A stretch of 64,000 nt of DNA from a bacterium. GTDB taxonomy: Bacteria; UBP4; UBA4092; JAOAEQ01. The notes under the pieces were generated by a model, which had not been told where the DNA came from, searched no databases, and saw nothing but the letters and a program-made list of their open reading frames with translations. Location of the stretch: positions 1 through 64,000 of the forward strand of contig JAOAEQ010000014.1 in the NCBI GenBank assembly GCA_026416715.1, read 5' to 3'. The translations under genes were made by a program, and so were the position numbers. Below, piece by piece: positions 18,971 through 27,903 of the stretch; the first letter of the stretch is position 1, and the number at the start of each line of letters is the position of its first letter.

Positions 18971-19043
18971 ATTTTTCGGTTTATTTTGACTTTTCTACCT
19001 GATTTCAATACTGTTTAGGATAGTAATCTTCAAGGAAGCTATA

Positions 19044-19090
19044 CCGGAGATGAACAAGAGCGGCTTTAACCCGCTCTTGTTCATCTCCGG
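19044..19090. repeat. Long intergenic hairpin, GGAG...CTCC family, copy 2
   Basis: Two perfect 20-base arms (19044-19063 and 19071-19090, starting CCGGAGATGAACAAG) surround a seven-base loop. There is no T-run. It lies between the second GHL10 gene and the rhomboid gene. Confidence 0.85.
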
Positions 19091-19181
19091 TAACCAACCA
19101 AAAACAGAATGATTGACTTTCTCCAACCATTAAATGCAAGTAATTTGATATTAGGCATTTAACATTGGGTATTGATTTACT

Positions 19182-21422
19182 ATGATTATTCCGATTGGTG
19201 ATGATAATCCGCGCGAAAAGGTTCCGTATGTAACCTATAGTCTCATTGGAATTAATATTATTGTATATATCTATTTCGGCTGGATTCGCGGAAATTATGA
19301 AGAGTTTGTAACCCAATTCGGATTTATCCCAGCGCAATTTGATTTTTTAACCGTATTCACTTCGATGTTTCTCCATGGAGATATTTTCCATCTCGCTGGC
19401 AACATGCTGTATTTATGGATTTATGGCGATAATGTTGAAGCGAAATTCGGGAAAATCCGATTTCTCCTGTTTTATCTATCTTCCGGAGTTGTTGCACATG
19501 GATTGCAGACCGCGTTCTCCACCAACCTGCAGATACCGAACATCGGCGCTTCCGGCGCTATTGCCGGTGTACTCGGTGCATATCTCGTTCTATTTCCCCG
19601 GGCGAAAATCATATTCTGGTATTTCTTTATATTCTATTTTCGGATATATACCGGTCGATTCAAGGTTATCGCTTGGTTAGTGCTCGGATTCTGGTTTTTA
19701 CAGCAGATTATTTTCGGTTATTTCGGGTTATCCCAAACAACCGCACAAGAAGGCGGTGTAGCGTTTTTTGCGCATATCGGCGGATTCTTATGTGGAGTAG
19801 GCGTAATGCTTCTATTCCGCCAGACGTACCGGTTTCAGCGGAGTCGGTTATTGCGCCCGGTAATTGATGAACAGTTGAGATATCCGGTATCGTATACTTC
19901 TCAGCAGTGGAAAAATATTCGAAATTATCAGAAAACTATTAAAGAGGTGCTAATTCAACAGGGGACTGCAGTTGCGGTGCCGTTATATGAACAGATGCAG
20001 AGTCAGTATCCAAACACTGCGCTTGATTCTGAAAGTATGTTCCTCATCGCAGAATCGTATACCCGGAGAAGAGAATTCGATAAAGCGCTGGAAACCTATC
20101 AGAAAATTTTGCGGTTCGAACCGCATTCGGAGAAAGCGGATAATGCACTATGGGCTATGGCAGAGATATATCTCCAGCACTATCATCTGCCGGAAAAAGC
20201 TAACCAATGTCTGCAGATTATTGTTGATGGATATCCTTTATCCGAATGGTATGAACCTGCAAAACAAATTTTGGAACAGGAAGGAATAACGTTCGTAACG
20301 CATCGGGGAACACAAACCGTAACGAGACTCGGGTTTGCTGGTCGGCAGCTGCAGTTTACCGGACCAGTTCTAATCGGGTTGCTCTGTTCAGCTGGAACGT
20401 TGAGTTGGATGTCTGCAAGTCTCCCCCATAGAAGTGGTGGATTATTCATTGAAAAATCAGCGGGAACAATGATGACTGAAACTGAGCCGCCGGTTTGGTT
20501 GGATAATTTTGATACAAATAAACTAACCCGATGGAAAATAAAATATCCGGAAGATAATTTAGTTCGTTTATCGCAGGATAACGCGGTGAGTAAACCATAT
20601 AGTTTGCGATTTTCGCGCGAACAGCAACCGCAACAAGGGTTGATAAATCCGGCAGAAATCGTCTCCGAGACAATTCCGATTGAGTTCACCAAACCATACA
20701 CGCTATCATGCGCTATCTACTATACCGGAATGCTACTAGCACAAGAAATCGAGTTCGGCCATATTAAACTCGAAATCCAGATTATTCGGTTGCCGGTGGT
20801 CGGAACTTCAGCGAATGTTAGATATAGGTTCGGCACACAATATCGCTCGATTCAATTGAAAGATAAACCGTTTGCGCGATATTTTCCAGCGGAACAATGG
20901 AATCGGCTAGAGTTAACCGTTAACCAAGCGCAGAAAACGTTGACGATAACGATTAATGGAAACGAATGGGCGACGGTAGCGTTAGATGTCGCGAATCTAG
21001 ACCCGAAACCGAAAATCCGGGTTAGCGCCAGTTTGCCCGCACCGACAAACAATCTATCGGAAACGACGATTGTTTATCTCGATGACATCGCAGTGTACGG
21101 CAAAAAAATCGTTGAACCGAAAGCTGAAACGAAACAAATTTCACCAGAGCCGAAATTTAACGCTGAATTTCTGGAAATATATCAACTCGGATGGAGTCAA
21201 TATAAAAATGGGGAATATTATTCTGCAATAACGAGCTTCCAGAAAGCATTAGCATTAAATCCGCAGTCGCCAGAAGCGGTTAATGCGCTCGGATTAGCCT
21301 ATCGGCAAATCGGCGATGTAGAAAAAGCTAGAGAGCAATTTCAATTAGCGCTTATTCTCGACCCGAACTTCGTTCCCGCCAAACATAATCTGGAAACTCT
21401 ACCTGCTGAGACTACCAAATAA
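19182..21422 (+). CDS. Rhomboid intramembrane serine protease fused to TPR and lectin-like domains
   Basis: A 746-residue membrane protein. Residues 1-215 form a rhomboid core with the serine S124 in NIGASGAIAG, H198 in AFFAHIGG, and N74 and H70 in HLAGNML, giving a complete active site. TPR-like helices follow at about 245-365, one more membrane span at 389-414 (LQFTGPVLIGLLCSAGTLSW), a laminin-G/jelly-roll-like domain at about 430-641, and a TPR pair at 660-746. The TPRs probably gather clients and the jelly-roll may bind glycans; substrates are unknown. The rhomboid reads are strong. The later domains are inferred from pattern. Confidence 0.88.
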   Translation: MIIPIGDDNPREKVPYVTYSLIGINIIVYIYFGWIRGNYEEFVTQFGFIPAQFDFLTVFTSMFLHGDIFHLAGNMLYLWIYGDNVEAKFGKIRFLLFYLSSGVVAHGLQTAFSTNLQIPNIGASGAIAGVLGAYLVLFPRAKIIFWYFFIFYFRIYTGRFKVIAWLVLGFWFLQQIIFGYFGLSQTTAQEGGVAFFAHIGGFLCGVGVMLLFRQTYRFQRSRLLRPVIDEQLRYPVSYTSQQWKNIRNYQKTIKEVLIQQGTAVAVPLYEQMQSQYPNTALDSESMFLIAESYTRRREFDKALETYQKILRFEPHSEKADNALWAMAEIYLQHYHLPEKANQCLQIIVDGYPLSEWYEPAKQILEQEGITFVTHRGTQTVTRLGFAGRQLQFTGPVLIGLLCSAGTLSWMSASLPHRSGGLFIEKSAGTMMTETEPPVWLDNFDTNKLTRWKIKYPEDNLVRLSQDNAVSKPYSLRFSREQQPQQGLINPAEIVSETIPIEFTKPYTLSCAIYYTGMLLAQEIEFGHIKLEIQIIRLPVVGTSANVRYRFGTQYRSIQLKDKPFARYFPAEQWNRLELTVNQAQKTLTITINGNEWATVALDVANLDPKPKIRVSASLPAPTNNLSETTIVYLDDIAVYGKKIVEPKAETKQISPEPKFNAEFLEIYQLGWSQYKNGEYYSAITSFQKALALNPQSPEAVNALGLAYRQIGDVEKAREQFQLALILDPNFVPAKHNLETLPAETTK

Positions 21423-21476
21423 GTTCTATTAAGAAGTTAAAACCTCGGAAGAATCATCATGTGAAGAGCACAAAAC

Positions 21477-21554
21477 TTATCAAGGTTTGCTTGATAAAAC
21501 GAGCGAAGCAAGCTACCGCATTCCAAAGTAGGACAAGAAAACCTTGCTTTTGTC
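21477..21554. repeat. Overlapping inverted repeats after the rhomboid gene
   Basis: TTATCAAG/CTTGATAA (21477-21497) can fold as a short hairpin. The same CAAGGTTT (21481-21488) can instead pair with AAACCTTG (21539-21546), so two alternative structures are possible. The rest of the 220 bases after the rhomboid stop shows nothing further. Significance is uncertain. Confidence 0.3.
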
Positions 21555-21642
21555 TTAAAACATCACAATCTCATTTACGTCATTTGGTTATCCATCAGAA
21601 TACCAGTTAATTTTTCGCGAGAAGTACATACAATAGCAAAAT

Positions 21643-22164
21643 TCATTTCGCGCCAGCGAACTTTAAGAGTTGCACGATTTCAGTTAAAGCGCGATTCTCC
21701 GCACACTGTAATGCGGTGAGTCCATATCGGTCTCGAATATTCAAATCTGCACCGTGCGATATCAGTAAATCAACAGTTTCGATATTTCCGGATTTTGCCG
21801 CAAACATTAATGCTGTCTCATTGAAAATCGTGGTAGCGTTCACATCCGCACCGTGCTCAATTAACACTTTCGCTACTTCCGGATGTCGGAAATGCGCCGC
21901 AAATATCAGCGGAGTCCAGCCGAATGCTGCGGTTTTCGCATTCACATCCGCACCATGGTCAATGAGCAAATATGCGATACGCGGTCGTCCCTTTTTCGCC
22001 GCAAACATTAATGCAGTCCAGTTCCGTTTATTCCGTTCGTTCGGGTCTGCGCCTTGTGTTAATAAGGTTAGAACCTGGTCAATGTCTCCTTCATCGCATG
22101 CGCGCATTAAGGGAGTCAAATCATCTTCCAGCCCAATTTCTTCAATATCTATAGTATCAGCCAT
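21643..22164 (-). CDS. Ankyrin-repeat protein
   Basis: A 173-residue protein made of about four and a half ankyrin repeats (for example GADVNAKTAAFGWTPLIF and HGADVNATTIFNETALMFAA), with a short acidic N-terminus. No signal peptide or extra domain is present. Ankyrin repeats are protein-protein interaction scaffolds; the partner is unknown. It is closely similar to the next minus-strand gene, suggesting tandem duplication. It is the last gene of a minus-strand run that begins with the CHC2/GGDEF-like gene. Confidence 0.92.
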   Translation of the reverse strand: MADTIDIEEIGLEDDLTPLMRACDEGDIDQVLTLLTQGADPNERNKRNWTALMFAAKKGRPRIAYLLIDHGADVNAKTAAFGWTPLIFAAHFRHPEVAKVLIEHGADVNATTIFNETALMFAAKSGNIETVDLLISHGADLNIRDRYGLTALQCAENRALTEIVQLLKFAGAK

Positions 22165-22208
22165 AATTTTCCTGAAATCAATACTATTCGGATACAGTCT
22201 CTCCTTTG

Positions 22209-22865
22209 TTATTCTTTCGCCCCAGCAGATTTTAGTAAGTTGACGAGTTCCGAATAGTTCCTATTCTGTGCGAATTTCAATGCAGTCCATCCATATCGGT
22301 CTTTCGCATTCAGGTCAGCGTTTTTTCTGATGAGTAGTGATGCTATATCCAGCAACCCGTTACGAGCAGCAAACATTAACGCAGTTTCATTAAATATAGT
22401 TACGGCGTTAACGTTTGCTCCACTTTCTAGAAGAAGTTCAACTATTTCCTGATGCTGATAATACACCGCAAAAATTAATGCAGTCCATCCAAACGCGGTT
22501 GTCGCAATATTGGGGTTTGCCCCGTGGGATAATAATAATTTCGCTATTTCTATTCTTCCGAGCTTTGCAGCGAGCATTAACGCAGTCCAGTTCCGTTTAT
22601 CCACCGCATTAACATTAGCCTTATGTTCTAGCAGAAGTTCTACGATATCGGTTGTTCCATGTTTAACCGCAAAATGTAATGCTGGAACACCATCTGGTGA
22701 TGTTGTATTCGGGTCTATTCCGGCAGCGAGAAATAATGAAACAATCTTATCCTCTCCGGATTCAAGATATGAGAGAAAGGTTGCGGAACTGAACTCAATA
22801 TTCAGCCGTTTCAGTTCTTGACGTGCTGGTTCGGAAGATATATTCGACATAACATATCCCAGCAT
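22209..22865 (-). CDS. Ankyrin-repeat protein, paralogue of its neighbour
   Basis: A 218-residue protein with about five ankyrin repeats after a helical N-terminal segment. Repeats share long stretches with the neighbouring gene (NKRNWTALM..., AFGWTALIF, VTIFNETALMFAA), so the pair arose by duplication and has since diverged. It lies 16 bases after the CHC2/GGDEF-like gene stop, so it is probably in the same transcript. The 44-base gap to the second ankyrin gene suggests one operon. A regulatory protein partner is likely but not identified. Confidence 0.92.
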   Translation of the reverse strand: MLGYVMSNISSEPARQELKRLNIEFSSATFLSYLESGEDKIVSLFLAAGIDPNTTSPDGVPALHFAVKHGTTDIVELLLEHKANVNAVDKRNWTALMLAAKLGRIEIAKLLLSHGANPNIATTAFGWTALIFAVYYQHQEIVELLLESGANVNAVTIFNETALMFAARNGLLDIASLLIRKNADLNAKDRYGWTALKFAQNRNYSELVNLLKSAGAKE

Positions 22866-22881
22866 TTCAGGAATGTAAAGT

Positions 22882-23742
22882 TTAACTTGATTCCGCTAGT
22901 CGTAACGTCATCCGTCTCTTCTGAAGGGCTTCGGTAATCAATGATTTACTGGTTTTATGCGTTCGCCCTTTTTGTCCATCATACGTAGTTACACTATAAT
23001 TAAAGATGATATTTTCAATCGGCATCGTCTGTAAAGTTGAGAAACTGCCATTGGTCAATTGTTTTTTAATTTTTCGTAGAAGGATAGTAACACCTTTTTC
23101 GTCTGTATCCGGGAGAATCAATAGAATCAATTCATCAGAATATTGTGCAACAATATCAATCCCACGAACTATTTTCGGTAACCAATTCGCTATTTCAACA
23201 ATCAGCGTTTTTTTCGTCCAGTATTCTTGTGAAGGTAATCCAATGTTTTGAATATTGATTTCAAGGAGCACCAACGTTACCTTATTTTTTTGTCGTTCGG
23301 CACGGCGCATTTCCAAAGTAACAAGCCGATTGATTTGTTTCAAATCGGCTGGAAAATAATTTAATTCATCACTCGCGGTACTTATTCCCGATTCTTTCTG
23401 AACCCCAACGATTTCCGCTGCTTCTTTTTCAATCCCGAGTTTCGTTGCCCAAAATGTTACACTATCTATAAGGGGAATATTTTTACCAAGTGAATATAAC
23501 TCTAATAAGTTGCCACCCTTATATCCAGCACAAGGTACATACGAACATTTGAAATGCTTGCGGTCTAAATCTATTGCTAAACTTCGAACCACGGTATCTT
23601 TATGAATCGGACAGAACACGCGCATCAAATTCCCATTAAAGGTTGCCTGATGCTTCTGGTCAATCCCTAATGCAGATAGCACCTCTTGCGGGGTTAATAG
23701 ATTCAAGATGCGAGTAACTAAAATATCGAATTGCGTCGCCAT
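22882..23742 (-). CDS. DnaG-type zinc-finger protein fused to a degenerate GGDEF domain
   Basis: A 286-residue protein. The first 110 residues resemble the primase CHC2 zinc domain: C44-x2-H47 and C66-x4-C71, with FKCSYVPCAGYKGGNLLELY-like spacing. Residues 135-280 align with GGDEF-family folds (IDIVAQYSDELILLILPDTD), but the GGDEF signature is replaced by YSDEL at 201-205, so it should not make c-di-GMP. The pairing of a DNA/ssRNA-type zinc finger with a nucleotide-cyclase fold is unusual. It heads a run with two ankyrin genes. Its role is unknown. Confidence 0.75.
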   Translation of the reverse strand: MATQFDILVTRILNLLTPQEVLSALGIDQKHQATFNGNLMRVFCPIHKDTVVRSLAIDLDRKHFKCSYVPCAGYKGGNLLELYSLGKNIPLIDSVTFWATKLGIEKEAAEIVGVQKESGISTASDELNYFPADLKQINRLVTLEMRRAERQKNKVTLVLLEINIQNIGLPSQEYWTKKTLIVEIANWLPKIVRGIDIVAQYSDELILLILPDTDEKGVTILLRKIKKQLTNGSFSTLQTMPIENIIFNYSVTTYDGQKGRTHKTSKSLITEALQKRRMTLRLAESS

Positions 23743-24057
23743 AGTAGTATCTACTGCGAGTGTTTACGCTACGGACAAGTTTAGGTGTCAATGGCTATTA
23801 ATGTTATTTCTGTTTAAGTATACATTAGATAACAGACGATATGCAAGTCGAGAAAAGAAGAAATGAAATAATATATATTATCTCTTGACAAGAATGGGTT
23901 GCTAGCATAGGATAATTAGATAAAAATGAAGCTAAATTAATAGATTTTGATGTCGAAATAATCGAAAATTCAAGATATTTTAACGAATAAAAGACAAAAT
24001 AACGTAGCGTTTTGTTGGTTTTGGACTTCAAGTTTATTATTAGGTTACGTCATCATT
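23743..24057. other. Intergenic region, nothing recognised
   Basis: About 315 bases of AT-rich sequence between divergent genes. I see no gene, hairpin of note or clear promoter, though promoters for both neighbours should lie here. Confidence 0.5.
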
Positions 24058-24291
24058 ATGCCAATTTATGAATTTCAATGTTTAAAATGCCATAAAATAT
24101 TTGAACGGCTGATTTTATCTAAACACGATATAACTGAAGTTGTCTGCCCGAAATGTAAGAGTAACCAGACTCGCCGGCTACTATCTCGATTTGGGTTAGG
24201 CGGAAATTCGTCAGGAGAAAGCAAGGCGTCGGGAAGTAGTAGTGCTTCTTGTTCGACCTGTTCTGGAGGGGATTGTAGTTCTTGTAAATAA
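24058..24291 (+). CDS. FmdB-family zinc-ribbon protein
   Basis: A 77-residue FmdB/CxxC-type regulatory-family protein. MPIYEFQC and CHKIFE with C8-x2-C11 and C30-x2-C33 form a zinc ribbon. A Gly/Ser-rich tail with further cysteines (SCSTCSGGDCSSCK) is common in this family. FmdB family members were named for an expression regulator of formamidase, but most have no known role. It starts a run with two small membrane genes and may be cotranscribed with them. No strong ribosome binding site is seen. Confidence 0.9.
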   Translation: MPIYEFQCLKCHKIFERLILSKHDITEVVCPKCKSNQTRRLLSRFGLGGNSSGESKASGSSSASCSTCSGGDCSSCK

Positions 24292-24377
24292 CTTGACTCA
24301 TTCGTTGATTTAAGATTAAACGATCATAATCCTCAACTAAAGGTGAACTAAAAAGGTCAAAGCAAGGAGATAATGAT

Positions 24378-24617
24378 ATGATTTTTCAGGTAATTATTGC
24401 AATAATCATTTTTCTCATAGGATTTTATTGCGGGAAAATCTGGGTAACTAAACTTGCTGGGAAAACCATTTCGTTTTCGTTACGGAGTGCATTAACCGTA
24501 ATTTTTTTAATTTTAGTCGCTATCATAATAATTGGTAGCATAATTTTTTCATACCGGCCGCAGGCAGGCGAAGAACCAATTTCTACGCCTGAACAGGTCG
24601 CTCCGCCAGTAAAATAA
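24378..24617 (+). CDS. Small two-span membrane protein, unknown
   Basis: A 79-residue protein with two hydrophobic segments (about 2-21 and 36-56) and a short polar tail (GEEPISTPEQVAPPVK). The GCAAGGAG-type ribosome binding site before the ATG is good, and codon use fits neighbours. The next gene starts 12 bases after its stop, so the two are probably cotranscribed and may work together. No motif is recognised. Confidence 0.75.
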   Translation: MIFQVIIAIIIFLIGFYCGKIWVTKLAGKTISFSLRSALTVIFLILVAIIIIGSIIFSYRPQAGEEPISTPEQVAPPVK

Positions 24618-24629
24618 ATTACAATCGAT

Positions 24630-25952
24630 ATGGAACCAAACCAAAACAAAAAGGATACCTTGAATCAAAATAATCTTGCTGAACCGCAATCCGCTGCGGA
24701 ACCACTGGTTCGGTTTCGATTGCTACCGTTTTTTCAAGAGGTTCGACTCACCAGCCCGAATTTCGTTTTCGGATTAACCCTTATTTTTATTGCCCTGCTC
24801 TGGATAATCCTTTTCATCGCTCCCTTTACTAACCTCCAAATGATGACGCAGATGTTTGCGGCTTATGCCAGTGGGATGATAGTAACTTTTGTTCTGACTT
24901 TTTTCATGACGCTTCTTGCCGGCATATTAAATTCAAAATACTCGCCCCGAGTCGTAGATGTTTTGTTCTCGCAGTGGACGATTGGATATATGTTTTTATT
25001 CATTGTAAGCATAATTTATGCCCTGTTGAATATTAAAGGAAACGTTTCTGAATGGCATCTCCGTTTCGGATTTGGTTTACTTTCAACCTGTTTATTCCTC
25101 TTAATACCCTATATTGTTTTCGTTAAAGAATATCTAAAACCGGCACAATATTTAGATAAAATTAAACGATATGCTATGTTAAAAATCCAGCATATGTCCG
25201 CGGAAACCGAATCATTACCGGAGGAAATTAACCAAATAGATTATCTAGTGGTCAGCAGCCAGCGAGTAGATGATTATGATACTTTTGAAAAGGGATTGGA
25301 AAGTCTAGCGAATCTAATTGACTATTTACCGAATGAACAAACGAAACAGCATCTTATTCAGCGGTTTGAATCCATTGCCCGGTCGTTTATTACGAAACCG
25401 CATGCGCCGGTTATCGTTATCGGATATTTAGAAAAACTCGGGTTGAATGCAATCCAGTCATCTCGGTATGCTATCGTTCAACAGATCAATGAAGCGTTGA
25501 TTAACATCGGCGAAGATGCAACGAAGATACATGGTACTTTTGTGGTGAATAGGATTATTGCGATTTTCAACCGTTTTGGCAAAGAAATCTGTTATAAAAA
25601 AGATTGGACTACGGTCACCAAACAGCTATTCCGCAATCTCGGTAATCTTGGCGACCAGTGTTTGAAACGGAAATTACCCGCCAGTTGTGAAGCGATTGCA
25701 AAAAGTCTTGGCGAACTTGGCGAACTTGTCGGAAAATCATCTGATTTTGAAGATTTAACCTATGAAGTGGTAAATTTACTTAAATCGTTATCACATACCG
25801 CAAAATTAGCGGATTATGATGAAGTACGAAAAGCGATTGTTCTATCGTTAGGGAATATCGGCAAAGTTACGACCACACAGCCGGGATTAAAAGAATTAAC
25901 GAGTTATATTATTTCTGCTTGGGAACAAAGTTCTGAAGGATTGGAAATGTAG
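24630..25952 (+). CDS. Membrane protein with a helical soluble domain, unknown
   Basis: A 440-residue protein. Its first 40 residues are polar, then four to five hydrophobic segments (about 46-170) form a membrane domain, and a long alpha-helical cytoplasmic part (about 175-440) follows. The soluble part has no recognised motif; its leucine pattern suggests helical repeats of HEAT type, which I cannot confirm. It starts 12 bases after the small membrane protein, suggesting cotranscription. No enzyme signature is visible. Confidence 0.75.
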   Translation: MEPNQNKKDTLNQNNLAEPQSAAEPLVRFRLLPFFQEVRLTSPNFVFGLTLIFIALLWIILFIAPFTNLQMMTQMFAAYASGMIVTFVLTFFMTLLAGILNSKYSPRVVDVLFSQWTIGYMFLFIVSIIYALLNIKGNVSEWHLRFGFGLLSTCLFLLIPYIVFVKEYLKPAQYLDKIKRYAMLKIQHMSAETESLPEEINQIDYLVVSSQRVDDYDTFEKGLESLANLIDYLPNEQTKQHLIQRFESIARSFITKPHAPVIVIGYLEKLGLNAIQSSRYAIVQQINEALINIGEDATKIHGTFVVNRIIAIFNRFGKEICYKKDWTTVTKQLFRNLGNLGDQCLKRKLPASCEAIAKSLGELGELVGKSSDFEDLTYEVVNLLKSLSHTAKLADYDEVRKAIVLSLGNIGKVTTTQPGLKELTSYIISAWEQSSEGLEM

Positions 25953-26045
25953 ATGAAAAGAAGCAAGAAGTGAGATGTCAGAAGTTAGAAATTCATTTTG
26001 TTCTATCTTACATGTTACATCTAACATCTTGCATCTGCTTGATTA

Positions 26046-26861
26046 ATGTTGATACGACAACCGAGTGTTAGTGGTCATTTATATCCCGCAGACCCTGAGA
26101 AGTTAAAAGACCTGATTCAATCATTTCTACCCAAGAAAAAAGGGGCACAGGAACCAGTATTAGGTATTATTGTTCCGCATTCGGGATATAACTTTTGTGG
26201 AAACATTCTTGCCGCGACATATCAGCGGGTTGTTCTGCCGGAAACTATCATTATTTTAGGGCCAAACCATAGCCAACAGGGAGACCCGATGGCATTATTT
26301 GCTCGCGGGCTCTGGCAAACTCCACTTGGTGAGGTTGAAGTTGATACAAAACTAGCGCTGGAAATAAAACTGCATTCAAAAGATTTATTAGATGAACCGG
26401 AAGCGCATGAATCTGAACACGCGATCGAAGTCCAGCTGCCGATGTTACAATATTTCGCACAAAAAAAATTTAAGATTGTTCCGATTACAATAGCAACGTA
26501 TAAAGATGCTACGATTGGATTCGAGTTGGGGTTTGCGATTGCCCGCGCGATCAATACACTGAACAAACAAGTTACAATCATTGCGACTACCGATTTAACT
26601 CAAGACGAATCGCAGGAAATGGCAAATCGGAAAGACCAACGGATTATCAATGCGATTCTGCGTCTCGAACCGCAGGGGGTCGTTACCACGATCCGACGGT
26701 ATGGTGCAAAAGTTTGCGGAAGTGCTGCGGTGGTAGCAATGTTAACCGCAGTTAAAGAACTTGGCGCATCCCAAGCGGAATTAGTGCAATATGGTACTTC
26801 AGGCGATGCTACCGGTGACTATTCAAAAGTCTGGGGATTCGCTGGAATTTTAATTAAATGA
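26046..26861 (+). CDS. MEMO-family protein (AmmeMemoRadiSam system protein B)
   Basis: A 271-residue MEMO1-family protein. The start RQPSVSGHLYPADPEKL, IIVPHSGYNFCGNILAATY, ILGPNHSQQGDP, ESEHAIEVQLPMLQYF and ATTDLTQDES match the family throughout, and the length is normal. In bacteria this protein often travels with AMMECR1 and a radical SAM protein, and its molecular role is not settled; relatives fold like nonheme-iron dioxygenases. The partner genes are not in this window. A hairpin after the stop probably ends its transcript. Confidence 0.92.
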   Translation: MLIRQPSVSGHLYPADPEKLKDLIQSFLPKKKGAQEPVLGIIVPHSGYNFCGNILAATYQRVVLPETIIILGPNHSQQGDPMALFARGLWQTPLGEVEVDTKLALEIKLHSKDLLDEPEAHESEHAIEVQLPMLQYFAQKKFKIVPITIATYKDATIGFELGFAIARAINTLNKQVTIIATTDLTQDESQEMANRKDQRIINAILRLEPQGVVTTIRRYGAKVCGSAAVVAMLTAVKELGASQAELVQYGTSGDATGDYSKVWGFAGILIK

Positions 26862-26864
26862 ACG

Positions 26865-26928
26865 AAATCGGTGGTCTGAAGTTTACCTCACGATCAGACT
26901 GGATTAGACTGAGCAATTGCCGATTTTT
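26865..26928 (+). terminator. Probable terminator, two-tier hairpin
   Basis: The outer pair AAATCGG (26865-26871)/CCGATTT (26920-26926) encloses GTCTGA/TCAGAC (26874-26879, 26894-26899). A run of T follows the outer arm. The loop is long, so efficiency is uncertain. Confidence 0.5.
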
Positions 26929-26966
26929 CTGGTTTGGTTTTATTTTCATAAGGAGGAACTACGGAA

Positions 26967-27830
26967 ATGAAGACTATCAAAGTTAAAGCGCCGGTGAGAA
27001 TTGATTTTGCCGGCGGTTGGACAGATGTTCCGCCATATTGCGAAGAAGTCGGTGGAACTGTGGTTAACGCTACTATCGATAAATATGTTGAGGGAACCTT
27101 TATTATTGATGAACAAGACCGAATTAGTGTTCAATATCAGAGTGATATTCCGATATCTTCAGGGTTAGGAACCTCAGCAACCATGAATGTTGTCTGGTTG
27201 AAATTAGTCAAGAGTCAGGTTGAAAATTTTGCTATTGCAGAAAAATCGTTCTGGTTAGAGAAATTGCTCGGTATCGCGGGCGGTCGGCAAGACCAATATG
27301 CGTCAGCAATCGGTGGAATAAATTATATGATGTTTAATATGGATCAGACAACCGTTTTCCCGATTCAGGTTTCGCCTTCGTTTATTCAAGAAATGGAAGA
27401 TAATATGGTACTCTGTTATACCGGAAAAGCGCGATTATCCAGCAATATTATCACGGTGGTTATGAAAAATTTCAAAGAAGGTAACCGCGAAACAGTTACC
27501 GGTTTAACCCAAATCCGAACCGCAGCGCAATTGATGAAATCTGCATTAGAACAAGGAAACCTAAAAAAAGTAGCGGAACTGATTAATCAGAATTGGGATG
27601 GGCAGAAGAAACTCTCACCGGAAGTCTCAACTGAACAGATGGAATTATTATTCCGGTTAGCGTTTGCGCATGGCGCGATTGCTGGAAAAGCTTGCGGTGC
27701 AGGTGGCGGTGGTAGTCTCTTATTTATCGGCGATAAACAGAAAATTTCCGCTGCATTACAGGCGCACTGTCAAATTATTCCGTTCCATTTTGATTTCAAC
27801 GGACTGCAGATTCAAATCCAAGAAAAATAA
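26967..27830 (+). CDS. GHMP-family sugar kinase (fucokinase/heptose kinase-like)
   Basis: A 287-residue GHMP kinase. Motif 1 is APVRIDFAGGWTD, motif 2 PISSGLGTSATM (the ATP-binding glycine-serine loop) and motif 3 KACGAGGGGSLLFI. FAGGWTDVPPY is characteristic of kinases like D-glycero-D-manno-heptose-7-phosphate kinase and L-fucokinase. It is shorter than HddA-type proteins. The ribosome binding site AAGGAGG is strong. Two nucleotide-sugar genes (UDP-glucuronate decarboxylase and UDP-glucose dehydrogenase) follow, which fits a glycan precursor pathway. The actual sugar is unknown. Confidence 0.88.
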   Translation: MKTIKVKAPVRIDFAGGWTDVPPYCEEVGGTVVNATIDKYVEGTFIIDEQDRISVQYQSDIPISSGLGTSATMNVVWLKLVKSQVENFAIAEKSFWLEKLLGIAGGRQDQYASAIGGINYMMFNMDQTTVFPIQVSPSFIQEMEDNMVLCYTGKARLSSNIITVVMKNFKEGNRETVTGLTQIRTAAQLMKSALEQGNLKKVAELINQNWDGQKKLSPEVSTEQMELLFRLAFAHGAIAGKACGAGGGGSLLFIGDKQKISAALQAHCQIIPFHFDFNGLQIQIQEK

Positions 27831-27903
27831 AATAAAGGATAACGTACTCAGGATAACGTATGACCATTAGAACCTCATACGTAGTTCTTAGTACGAATAT
27901 ATA

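Noticed and set aside
25953-26045. Imperfect repeat GCAAGAAGTGAGATGT/ACATCTAACATCTTGC
   Set aside because: Mismatches are many, there is no T-run, and the pattern is common in AT-rich spacers.
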